Source of the DNA: NORP240 sp942492445
Lineage (GTDB): Bacteria > Pseudomonadota > Gammaproteobacteria > Pseudomonadales > Pseudohongiellaceae
Assembly (NCBI GenBank): GCA_942492445.1
Contig: CALOEW010000047.1
Coordinates: 1-64,000 of the forward strand
Direction: 5' to 3'
DNA length: 64,000 nucleotides
Positions 37,172 to 45,206 of this stretch are shown in pieces. The position numbers were made by a program, and so were the translations under genes. Every line of letters starts with the position of its first letter. Position 1 is the stretch's first letter. A model generated the notes under the pieces. The model was not told where the DNA came from. It saw only the letters and a program-made list of their open reading frames with translations, and ran no database searches.

Positions 37172-37672
37172 ATGAGAAAGTTACTGTTTGGCAGTTTGTG
37201 CGCCTTCGTCGCATTTTCTTCAACAGGCGCAGTGGCACAGTCTTTGTCGTCTGTCGGCGTGTCGAGTGGCGATATTCAGCGGTTCTGCACCAGTGTCTGG
37301 CTGGACGGGGATCAACCGGACCGGCGCATGTACTCGGCCTGCCAGCAGGAACAGCAGCAGGCTCTGCTCCGGCTGCGGGGGTTGTCCAGCCGCTATTCCG
37401 GGCAGGATTTTTTCAACGGAATCGCCATTTCCCACTGCCGGGAAGCGCAAGGGCAGGGTGAGGCGTTGAACCTGGTGCAATTTTCTTTCTGCCTCGATGA
37501 CGAGGTGGAAGGCTACCGGGATATCCAGTACCTGCGACGCCTTTACGGTGCCAGGCGGGTGGATTCGGAAACCCGCAACGCCCTGGGAGCTTCCGGTTCC
37601 TGGGCAGCGGCAGCGGGCCTGGTGAAGCGGAACGCAGGACTGAAGCTCATCAGGCGTGGCGGTACAAGCTGA
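37172..37672 (+). CDS. Secreted hypothetical protein
   Basis: A 166-residue protein with a clear signal peptide (MRKLLFGSLCAFVAF, cleavage after GAVAQ). The mature part has four cysteines (RFCTSVW, SACQQEQ, SHCREAQ, FSFCLDD), which could form two disulphides in the periplasm, and is rich in Gln and Arg. I do not recognise a family. ATG 37172 follows a GGACAGG site. The 3' flank is a scar of the inverted-repeat element. Confidence 0.65.
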   Translation: MRKLLFGSLCAFVAFSSTGAVAQSLSSVGVSSGDIQRFCTSVWLDGDQPDRRMYSACQQEQQQALLRLRGLSSRYSGQDFFNGIAISHCREAQGQGEALNLVQFSFCLDDEVEGYRDIQYLRRLYGARRVDSETRNALGASGSWAAAAGLVKRNAGLKLIRRGGTS

Positions 37673-37686
37673 TTTCGAGGAACGCC

Positions 37687-37765
37687 ACACAGCAACACCC
37701 GACTGACTCCCGCAGAGCAGTGTGGGACTTGTTCAGAGGTTACCCAGGGAACCTCTGAACAAAGT
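37687..37765. repeat. Two abutting ends of the inverted-repeat element
   Basis: 37687-37741 matches the reversed left part of the element at 38856 (CAGCAACACCCGAC, then ACTCCCGCAGAGC). Directly next to it is another end, AGGGAACCTCTGAAC. Together they form an 11-bp perfect stem (GTTCAGAGGTT/AACCTCTGAAC, 37731-37760), tail-to-head compared with a full copy. Confidence 0.65.
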
Positions 37766-37849
37766 TCCGGTCCAATGAGTGTAAACAGTTTCCCGGAAGC
37801 ATCTGGAAAGGGATACCTGCCACCTGGGTTATATAACACTTTACTGCTA

Positions 37850-38734
37850 ATGCTGACTACCCGGTCCGATTACGAATGCACGTCAGAGTTGCAGCTCAAT
37901 CGGCAGAGTCGCCTGCCTCTTGCTCTGCTGGTTAGCAGTCTGCTGCACGGCGGGTTGCTGATCGCAATGATCTGGCCGGGAGCCCAAAGCGGGCGACAAC
38001 CGCGGATGCAATCGACGCCGCCTGCTTCCCTGGTTATTACTCTGCGGACGTCTTCAATTCCGCTTCAATCCAATGATCTGGAACAAGGGGTTCGGGAGTC
38101 CCTGAGTGCCATGCATTCCGAAGCAGTTATAGAAGATGCAGGTCATAACCAGGAGCCCGATAGAATTGCTCGAGTTGACGAGCCTGTCCGTACGCCGGTG
38201 CCCGTCGACGGGCATACGGATTCCACGCATCGCCGGTCCGAGGTTCCGATTCCGCCTCGATCCGGTAACGGACCGGAGACCCTGCGTGCACCCCAGGCAC
38301 CCTCCGTCCTTGCTCTGCGGCAGGCTGTGCGCGACCTGACAACCAGCCAAAGCAACAGACCTGTTGGAACTGACTGCACGGCAGCACAATCCCGGAGTAA
38401 GTTGCTCGAATGCAACGGAATTGCCGAACCTGAAGCTGAATTTACACTCCGCGCCAGAGTCCCATTGAAATTCATTCAGGTCGATCCGGTCGATGAGCAA
38501 GGACAAACCCGTCGGATCATGGCCACTGTTGCCCGAAACCGGCAAACCCTGCAACGGGGAATCGAGGCGGCAGTGATTGACTCAGTCGGTGAAAACTTTC
38601 TGAAACAGGAGTTGAACCAGGCTATCGAAGTCTACGCGAATACTGGCAATACGCCGCTGCTACGTATGGAGCAGCAGATTTACCGGAACGACGTAACGTA
38701 TCAACAGGCGCGTAGGATTCTTAATCCGCGCTGA
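37850..38734 (+). CDS. TonB-like anchored hypothetical protein
   Basis: A protein of about 294 residues. A short cytoplasmic N-terminus is followed by a hydrophobic helix (RLPLALLVSSLLHGGLLIAMI) whose SLLHG motif is typical of TonB/TolA-type anchors. A disordered Pro/Ser-rich middle follows, then a C-terminal domain of about 100 residues (ending YQQARRILNPR) that does not show the TonB C-terminal signature. ATG 37850 is preferred over 37775, since the codons in between derive partly from the upstream repeat scar. No function can be assigned. Confidence 0.55.
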   Translation: MLTTRSDYECTSELQLNRQSRLPLALLVSSLLHGGLLIAMIWPGAQSGRQPRMQSTPPASLVITLRTSSIPLQSNDLEQGVRESLSAMHSEAVIEDAGHNQEPDRIARVDEPVRTPVPVDGHTDSTHRRSEVPIPPRSGNGPETLRAPQAPSVLALRQAVRDLTTSQSNRPVGTDCTAAQSRSKLLECNGIAEPEAEFTLRARVPLKFIQVDPVDEQGQTRRIMATVARNRQTLQRGIEAAVIDSVGENFLKQELNQAIEVYANTGNTPLLRMEQQIYRNDVTYQQARRILNPR

Positions 38735-38778
38735 TTTTCCCGGCAAGTGACTCCGGTCACTCGAAACGGCTTTTCCAG

Positions 38779-38807
38779 GGGACAGCCCGTCACCTCCGCT
38801 ATATAAT
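38779..38807 (+). promoter_or_regulatory. Sigma70-type promoter
   Basis: GGGACA, 17 bases, then a perfect TATAAT. It points towards the MATE gene but is separated from it by the 263-bp element. A short ATG AAA TTT ATC TAG lies just after it; its stop codon is part of the target-site duplication. Confidence 0.55.
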
Positions 38808-38855
38808 CCCGCCACTTTCCAAGACAGACAGTACGTTCCGATGAAATTTATCTAG

Positions 38856-39118
38856 GGAACCTCTGATTAAGTCCCGCAACGCTCTGCGGGAGTCTGTCGG
38901 GTGTTGCTGTAAGGCGCCGTGCGCCGGGATTGGTCACTCCCTTGCCAAGCACGGCAACGAAGCAGCGACGCCCGACAGGCCCCGCCCGAAGGGGCCTTCA
39001 GGCAAGCCCGCTGGCTTCGTTGCATTGCCTTGACAGGCCGACGCATGCCGGCGGCAATGCGCCTCGCCAGCAGACTCGCCTGAAGACCAGAGCGTTGCGG
39101 GACTTAATCAGAGGTTCC
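38856..39118. mobile_element. Non-autonomous inverted-repeat element (MITE-like), copy 1
   Basis: 263 bp with perfect terminal inverted repeats of 31 bp beginning GGAACCTCTGATTAAG. It is flanked on both sides by CTAG (38852-38855, 39119-39122), a 4-bp target duplication. No transposase frame is inside. The interior has short palindromes (GGCGCCGTGCGCC). The termini and YTAG target are what one expects of an IS5-group derivative, by knowledge of that group rather than comparison. A second degraded end (AGGAAACCGCTAATCAGGTCCCG) follows at about 39121-39143. Confidence 0.85.
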
Positions 39119-39217
39119 CTAGGAAACCGCTAATCAGGTCCCGTGGTACCGCGGCCTTCAGCCAACGCTGTTGGCGAAGCGTCCTGTTGCGGAATTTTTA
39201 CCCGTCTGGAAATCAAC

Positions 39218-40621
39218 ATGTCTGAACAACACAACGAAAATGCCTGGGCACTTTTCAAGCAGGCGCTCACCGGAAATATCGCAGTCGACTATACGCGGGG
39301 CTCCATCGGCAGGGCCACGTTTCTGCTGGCTGTGCCTATGATTATTGAAATGGCGATGGAGTCTATTTTTGCCATCGTGGATATTTTTTTCGTAGCCGGT
39401 GTGGGCGTCGATGCGGTTGCCACCGTGGGTCTCACGGAAGCAGTCATTACTCTTTTGTATGCCCTGGCCATGGGACTGTCCATGGGCACGACGGCGCTAG
39501 TAGCGAGGCGAATCGGAGAGAAGAATCGCGAGGCTGCAAGTGTAACGGCAGCTCAGGCACTGTGGCTGGCTGGACTCCTGTCGCTGGCAGTCGGTGCCAC
39601 CGGCCTGTTGTTCGCCGACGACATCCTGCGTCTGATGGGCGCCGAGCCGGCTGTAATCGAAACCGGCCGAGTCTACACGACCATCATGTTTGCCAGTTCG
39701 TTCACGATATTTTTCCTGTTCCTCAATAACGCGATATTTCGCGGTACCGGTGATGCCAGCCTGGCCATGCGAACACTGGTCCTGGCAAACCTTATCAATA
39801 TACTGCTGGATCCCTGTCTGATTTATGGCCTCGGGCCCTTTCCGGAAATGGGGGTGACCGGCGCGGCAGTGGCCACCAATATCGGTCGGGGTTGCGGCGT
39901 GCTGGTCGGGCTTTATTATCTTTGCGCCAGGGACCACAGAATCAGACTGTTATGGCAACACGCTGCGCTGCAGGCCGGTGTTCTGTGGACGATTCTGCGT
40001 ATTTCGTTTGGCGGTGTCGCCCAGTTGCTGATCGCCACAGCCAGTTGGGTATTCCTGATGCGAATCGTTTCGGAATTCGGTGGGTCCGCCGTAGCGGGCT
40101 ATACCATCGCAGTACGTATCATCCTGTTTATCATTCTTCCGGCCTTCGGACTCAGCAATGCCGCGGCTACGCTGGTAGGCCAGAACCTGGGGGCACAACT
40201 GCCGCAGCGGGCGGAGGCAACGGTCTGGAAAGTCATGCAGTATGTCAGCTGCTACATGCTGACAGCCGCTGTGATCGCACTGTTGCTCGATGACGAGCTC
40301 ATCGGGCTGTTCAGTACCGAACCGGAGGTACTGGGCTACGGTGTGACCTGCCTGAGAATTTTCAGTTTCGGGCTGATTTTCTTCGGTATCAGCGGTACCG
40401 CTGTTCAGGCATTCAACGGGGCGGGAGACACGATGACGCCAACCTGGATCAATTTTTTCAGTTTCTGGATCGTACAGGTGCCGCTGGCCTACATTCTGGC
40501 CCTGGTGGCCGGCCTCGGTCCCGAAGGCGTATTCTGGGCGGTGTTTGTTTCCGATGTGCTCGCTGGTATATTAGGCGTCTTCTTTTTTCGCCGTGGAATC
40601 TGGAAGTCCAAGGTGGTCTGA
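39218..40621 (+). CDS. MATE-family efflux transporter
   Basis: A protein of about 467 residues with twelve predicted membrane helices in two homologous halves. The N-terminal part has the RATFLLAVPMIIEMAMESI helix and the DIFFVAGVGVDAVATVGL stretch typical of MATE proteins of the DinF/NorM kind. These exporters use sodium or proton gradients to expel cationic compounds. ATG 39218 is chosen because homologs begin a short way before the first helix; the frame extends to 39143. The upstream promoter is separated by an inserted element. Confidence 0.88.
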   Translation: MSEQHNENAWALFKQALTGNIAVDYTRGSIGRATFLLAVPMIIEMAMESIFAIVDIFFVAGVGVDAVATVGLTEAVITLLYALAMGLSMGTTALVARRIGEKNREAASVTAAQALWLAGLLSLAVGATGLLFADDILRLMGAEPAVIETGRVYTTIMFASSFTIFFLFLNNAIFRGTGDASLAMRTLVLANLINILLDPCLIYGLGPFPEMGVTGAAVATNIGRGCGVLVGLYYLCARDHRIRLLWQHAALQAGVLWTILRISFGGVAQLLIATASWVFLMRIVSEFGGSAVAGYTIAVRIILFIILPAFGLSNAAATLVGQNLGAQLPQRAEATVWKVMQYVSCYMLTAAVIALLLDDELIGLFSTEPEVLGYGVTCLRIFSFGLIFFGISGTAVQAFNGAGDTMTPTWINFFSFWIVQVPLAYILALVAGLGPEGVFWAVFVSDVLAGILGVFFFRRGIWKSKVV

Positions 40622-40689
40622 AGCCGGCATTTACCTGGGAAGCCGGAAGTTCTCTAAATCGATAGCCGGGGGGTAAGTCAGAACCGATC

Positions 40690-41742
40690 ATGCTTAGCAG
40701 TCAACAGAATATCATCAGCCGGGTTGCGAACTGGCTCAATGGCGGTAAATCCGTCTGGTTGTGTACTATATTGAAGACCTGGGGTTCATCACCACGCCCG
40801 GTCGGGGCAATGATGGCCTGTACTCTGGACGGAGACTTGGTGGGCTCCATTTCCGGCGGCTGTATCGAAGAGGATTTTCTCGAGCAACTGCGGGACGGCA
40901 GCCTGAAGGCGCGTTATCAGGGCGAAGGAAAACCGTTTGTCGTCAAGTATGGGATCACGGCCGAAGAACAGGCACGGCTGAAATTGCCCTGTGGCGGCCA
41001 GCTTCATGTTCTACTCGAATATTTCGATCCCGGCCCGGAGGCTGCCCGGGTATTCACCCACATCAGCAATGCCCTGGAAACACACAGGAAAATAAGCCGG
41101 ACGGTCAATCTGGAGTCGGGGGCTATTGACTTTGCCGAGGAGTCTACCGAAGAAGCGGTCACGGTCGAAGGAGACCGCCTGATTCATAGTTTGAGCCCGC
41201 ATTATCGGTTGTTACTGCTCGGAGCCGGAGACGTGGCGCGCTATGTTGCCGAACTTGCTCTAGCGCTTGAATACGATGTGTCACTGTGTGATCCGAGGCC
41301 GAAATACCTTGAAAACTGGCACGTGGACGGCGTTACAACAACTTCCAGGCTGCCGGATGACGTGGTAAGAGAACAGTACAGCAATCCCTACAGCGGGATC
41401 ATCGCGCTGGCTCATGACCCCCGGGTGGACGATATGGCGTTAATGGAAGCCCTGAAAACCGATGCGTTTTACATCGGCGCCATGGGCTCCGACAGAACCT
41501 CTGCCAAACGCCGGGAAAGGTTGCCGGAACTCGGCTTGAGCGGCGCGGAAATCGCGCGTCTGCATGCTCCCATAGGATTTCAGATCGGCAGCAAAATACC
41601 GGCAGAAATTGCCATTTCTATCATGGCGCAAGTCACCGCAGTGAGACGAGGCATAGCTACTAAGTCCGTTGCGGACCAGGATCGTGCCGGGCACAATGCA
41701 CTGCCAGGGCAATCGGCGACAGCAACCGGCCCGGCATCGTGA
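40690..41742 (+). CDS. XdhC/CoxI-family molybdenum cofactor chaperone
   Basis: A 350-residue cytoplasmic protein. It has an N-terminal XdhC-CoxI domain (GSISGGCIEEDFLEQL and LPCGGQL) and a C-terminal Rossmann-like domain (LLLLGAGDVARYVAEL, AMGSDRTSAKRRERL). XdhC sulphurates and inserts molybdenum cofactor into xanthine dehydrogenase-type enzymes. No such enzyme lies in the window. A MocA-like cytidylyltransferase gene 12 kb away is a plausible functional partner. The next gene begins 18 bases later. Confidence 0.9.
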   Translation: MLSSQQNIISRVANWLNGGKSVWLCTILKTWGSSPRPVGAMMACTLDGDLVGSISGGCIEEDFLEQLRDGSLKARYQGEGKPFVVKYGITAEEQARLKLPCGGQLHVLLEYFDPGPEAARVFTHISNALETHRKISRTVNLESGAIDFAEESTEEAVTVEGDRLIHSLSPHYRLLLLGAGDVARYVAELALALEYDVSLCDPRPKYLENWHVDGVTTTSRLPDDVVREQYSNPYSGIIALAHDPRVDDMALMEALKTDAFYIGAMGSDRTSAKRRERLPELGLSGAEIARLHAPIGFQIGSKIPAEIAISIMAQVTAVRRGIATKSVADQDRAGHNALPGQSATATGPAS

Positions 41743-41760
41743 ATTAACCGACCCTGAGCC

Positions 41761-42402
41761 ATGGATCCCCGGAAATACGACGACTGGTATCAGACACGGC
41801 GGGGGCGCTGGATTGGAGAACGCGAGGCGCGGCTTGTTCTCGACTCGCTGAAACCGGGTGTCGGTGAGTCGCTGCTGGATGTGGGTTGCGGCACCGGATA
41901 TTTCACCCGCACATTTGCAGCTTCCCTGTCGGGCCAGGTGGTCGGTGTCGACATCAATCCCGAATGGGTCGATTTTGCCCGGCGTATCAATCCCGGTGCC
42001 GCCGAGTTTCTGGTTGCCGATGCCCTGGCGCTGCCGTTCGATGACGCAAGTTTTGATCTGGTCGTCTCAGTGGCGGCAGTGTGCTTCATGGAGGAGGAAG
42101 CTGCCGCTTTAGAGGAAATGGTGCGTGTTTCCCGGCGTCGGATCGCCGTTGGACTTTTCAATGTAAACAGCCTTCTTTATCTGCGTAAAGGAAGGAATGG
42201 GGGCAGCGGCGGGTATACCGGAGCGCGCTGGCACTCGGTGCGGCGGGTCAAACAGCTTTTTAAGGACCTTCCGGTACGCAACTTGCAAATTGTTACAGCA
42301 ATCCAGTTGCCCGGCGGAGGGAGGCTGGCGGACCTGGTTGAGCGATTATGGCCGGAGTCTTTATCGACCGGGGGGTTTATTCTGGCAATTGCCGATATTT
42401 GA
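41761..42402 (+). CDS. Class I SAM-dependent methyltransferase
   Basis: A 213-residue methyltransferase with motif I LLDVGCGTGYFTR, motif II acidic residue in VGVDINPEW and VADALALPFDDASFD (post-I and motif IV) as in UbiE/Methyltransf_11 enzymes. The substrate is unknown. It follows xdhC closely on the same strand, and its start ATG 41761 has no strong ribosome site, so translational coupling is possible. Confidence 0.88.
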   Translation: MDPRKYDDWYQTRRGRWIGEREARLVLDSLKPGVGESLLDVGCGTGYFTRTFAASLSGQVVGVDINPEWVDFARRINPGAAEFLVADALALPFDDASFDLVVSVAAVCFMEEEAAALEEMVRVSRRRIAVGLFNVNSLLYLRKGRNGGSGGYTGARWHSVRRVKQLFKDLPVRNLQIVTAIQLPGGGRLADLVERLWPESLSTGGFILAIADI

Positions 42403-42517
42403 GGAACCCACAATCAATTTTGCCGTGCCGCATTCAGAAACTGAACGCGGGTATCGAAGCCACTGAATGCTGCTGAATCCCGCACTCAACCAATGTGGGA
42501 CTGCGATGACGCAGGAC

Positions 42518-43666
42518 TCAAAAGCGACGTTCGTCTTTGGAAACCAGGGACAGGATGCCGCTGTTTTCCTCCTCTTCTTCGAAGTGTGTGGAGTTGTCCT
42601 GGTTGTCCTCTTCAGAAAGCTGAATTCTGAGACGCAGGTTGTTACGTGAGTCGGCATTCCTGAGCGCTTCCTCGTGGCTGATTTTTCCCCTCTTGTAGAG
42701 ATCATAGAGAGCGGCATCGAAAGTCTTCATGCCCTGTTGCTCGGATTTTTCCATGACTTCTTTCAATTCTTCGATCTTGCCCTGCTTGATCAGATCGCAG
42801 ATTCGTGGTGTCCCGATCATTATTTCAACTGCTGCGGTCCGCTTGCCCTCCGGCGTTGGAATCAGACGTTGAGAAATAAACGCTCGCAGGTTCAACGACA
42901 GATCCAGCAACAGTTGTTTGTGCCGGTCCTCCGGGAAAAAATTGATTATTCGGTCCAGGGCCTGGTTGGCATTGTTGGCATGCAGTGTTGACAGACAAAG
43001 ATGGCCGGTTTCAGCAAATGCTATTGCATGCTCCATGGTTTCGCGGCTGCGGATTTCGCCGATCAGGATCACGTCCGGCGCCTGGCGCAGGGTATTTTTA
43101 AGTGCTTCCTCATAGCTGTGGGTGTCCATGCCCACTTCGCGTTGATTGACGATAGACTTCTTGTGGCGATGAATAAATTCCACCGGGTCTTCAATCGTGA
43201 TGATATGACCATCGCTGCTCATATTGCGATGGTCGATCAGAGCTGCGAGGGATGTGGATTTACCGGAGCCGGTACCACCGACGAACAGGATAATGCCGCG
43301 TTTGGACGTCACCAGATCCTTCAGAACCGGGGGCAGCCCCAGGGCGTCCAGTTGTGGAATATCGGTTTTGATGTGACGGGCGACGATGCCAATCTCGCCC
43401 CGTTGCTGGAATATATTGACCCGGAATCGGCCCACGTCCTTTTCCTGGATGGCCAGGTTCATTTCAGGATTTCTTTCGAATTCCTTGATCTGCTCCTCGC
43501 TCATGATCTGATAGGCGATTTTCTTCGCGGCTCCCGGAGGCAGACGTTTGTCGGTTACCGGCACCAGCTTGCCGTGCGCCTTGATGGTTGGCGGTGCATT
43601 GGTGGTCAGGAACAGATCCGACCCCTCTTTCTCAATAAGCAATTTCAGCAGTTCTTTGAAACCCAT
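42518..43666 (-). CDS. pilU: Type IVa pilus retraction ATPase, PilU type
   Basis: A 382-residue hexameric ATPase of the PilT/PilU family, acting at the pilus base. It shows LFVGGTGSGKSTSLAA (Walker A), the Asp box GHIITIEDPVEF, the Walker B-like LIGEIRSRETME and the His box LSTLHANNANQA. The long, acidic C-terminal tail after IQLSEED and the SDLFLTTNAPP N-terminus favour PilU over PilT. pilT is not adjacent; the upstream neighbour on the same strand is pyrB. PilU normally needs PilT, so pilT should lie elsewhere in the genome. Confidence 0.9.
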   Translation of the reverse strand: MGFKELLKLLIEKEGSDLFLTTNAPPTIKAHGKLVPVTDKRLPPGAAKKIAYQIMSEEQIKEFERNPEMNLAIQEKDVGRFRVNIFQQRGEIGIVARHIKTDIPQLDALGLPPVLKDLVTSKRGIILFVGGTGSGKSTSLAALIDHRNMSSDGHIITIEDPVEFIHRHKKSIVNQREVGMDTHSYEEALKNTLRQAPDVILIGEIRSRETMEHAIAFAETGHLCLSTLHANNANQALDRIINFFPEDRHKQLLLDLSLNLRAFISQRLIPTPEGKRTAAVEIMIGTPRICDLIKQGKIEELKEVMEKSEQQGMKTFDAALYDLYKRGKISHEEALRNADSRNNLRLRIQLSEEDNQDNSTHFEEEEENSGILSLVSKDERRF

Positions 43667-43699
43667 AGTTTATAACCTTGGCATAACCGATTGTTTTGG

Positions 43700-44722
43700 C
43701 TATACAAATTTGAACCTTCGGTCAGTATACCAGCCGACATCAGAGGAAGTATGGTCAATTTTGTGAACCACATCTAATATCAACGCAAATAATGCCATGC
43801 GAATGAGCACACCGTTGTCCGTCTGGCGGAATATTGCCAGGCCGGGATTCTGGTTCAGGTCATTGTCGAGCTCGTTGGCCTCGGCGCGTGAGTCTCTCGG
43901 CAGAGGGTGCATGATCACGGTCTTGGGCTGACAGTAGCGAGTGTAGACAGCCTGATTGAGGCGGAAGCGACCACGATAGATATCGGCCTCCATCCGGTTG
44001 GTAAAGCGCTCCTCCTGAATGCGGGTGAGGTATACAATGTCATTGCCGGTTAAACCTTTCTCCATGGCCTCTGTTTCCACCACGCGGTGTCCTCTTTCGG
44101 TCAGAGTGGACACTATCTCCGCAGGCATGCGCAGTTCGGCGGGAGAGATCAGGGTAATTTCCACGTCATCGTAGAGCAGCAGCAGTTGAGAGAGGGAATG
44201 CACGGTCCTGCCGTGTTTGAGATCGCCTACCATGGCAATCTTCATCCCCTCAATGCCGCGCTCCTGGCCGGCCAGTTCCTTTTTGATGGTATACAGGTCG
44301 AGCAGCGCCTGGCTGGGATGTTCATTGGGTCCGTCGCCGCCGTTGATAACCGGAACTCTGCTGGCCCGGGCGAATTCCTCGACGGAACCGGCCTGGGAAT
44401 GGCGCATGACAATCACATCGCTGTAGCCGCTGATCACCCGGGCAGTGTCATAGAGTGATTCCCCCTTGGTGATTGATGAGGCTTTGACATCGGTTGTTTC
44501 CCGCACATGACCACCCAGCAGGTTGAACGCACAGCCAAAGCTGACGCGTGTGCGGGTGCTGGGTTCGAAAAACATGTTGCCCAGGATTGCACCATCCAGA
44601 ACCTTGGTCAGGCGTTCGCGTTTCGCATAGGGGCGCATGCTGTCGGCAACGTCAAAGACTGTTTCCACATCTTCCCGAACAAACTGCCTGACGCTGAGAA
44701 TATGAGAGCCGGGGAATTCCAT
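43700..44722 (-). CDS. pyrB: Aspartate carbamoyltransferase
   Basis: A 340-residue enzyme that joins carbamoyl phosphate and aspartate in pyrimidine synthesis. It has the carbamoyl-phosphate loop EPSTRTRVSF, the GDGPNEHPSQALLD segment and the IMHPLPR motif. It is a little longer than the E. coli catalytic chain (310). No pyrI or pyrC neighbour is present. A full copy of the inverted-repeat element lies 150 bases upstream, between pyrB and the divergent sbcB. Confidence 0.95.
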   Translation of the reverse strand: MEFPGSHILSVRQFVREDVETVFDVADSMRPYAKRERLTKVLDGAILGNMFFEPSTRTRVSFGCAFNLLGGHVRETTDVKASSITKGESLYDTARVISGYSDVIVMRHSQAGSVEEFARASRVPVINGGDGPNEHPSQALLDLYTIKKELAGQERGIEGMKIAMVGDLKHGRTVHSLSQLLLLYDDVEITLISPAELRMPAEIVSTLTERGHRVVETEAMEKGLTGNDIVYLTRIQEERFTNRMEADIYRGRFRLNQAVYTRYCQPKTVIMHPLPRDSRAEANELDNDLNQNPGLAIFRQTDNGVLIRMALFALILDVVHKIDHTSSDVGWYTDRRFKFV

Positions 44723-44873
44723 GAAGTTGCTTGCCTGATCGAATTGACACTTACCCGGAACGGGGACCGGACCGGTTCACCAAAGGTCCCTGACGCCTTT
44801 CGGAGCCCATGCCGAACGCCCTGCTGGCGTACCGTCGTAGCCGCTCATACTACACCATTTACAGGGTGGTTAG

Positions 44874-45126
44874 GGAACCTCTGATCAAGTCCGATAACGC
44901 TCTGCGGGAGTCTGTCAGTTGTTGCTGTGAGGCGCCGTGCGCCACTCCCTTGCCAAGCATGGCAACGACCCAGAGGCGCCCGACAGGTGCCGCCCTAAGG
45001 GGCATTCAGACAAGCCCGCTGGCATCGTTGCATTGCCTTGACAGGCCGATGCCTGCCGGCGGCAATGCGCCTCGCCAGCCGATTTGTCCGAAGGCCATAG
45101 CATTGTGGGACTTAATCAGAGGTTCC
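44874..45126. mobile_element. Non-autonomous inverted-repeat element (MITE-like), copy 2
   Basis: 253 bp with imperfect termini (GGAACCTCTGATCAAGTCC facing GGACTTAATCAGAGGTTCC), flanked by TTAG on both sides (44870-44873 and 45127-45130). The body is about 85% similar by eye to copy 1. It lies between the divergent pyrB and sbcB genes and ends 80 bases before the sbcB start. The rest of the intergenic stretch (44723-44869) shows nothing I can name. Confidence 0.85.
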
Positions 45127-45206
45127 TTAGAACTCGCCATCCTCTCGTGTTACATTGCCCGTATCCTGTGTTGGCGCAGTTTTTTTCACGAATCAAAGGT
45201 TCTGCC

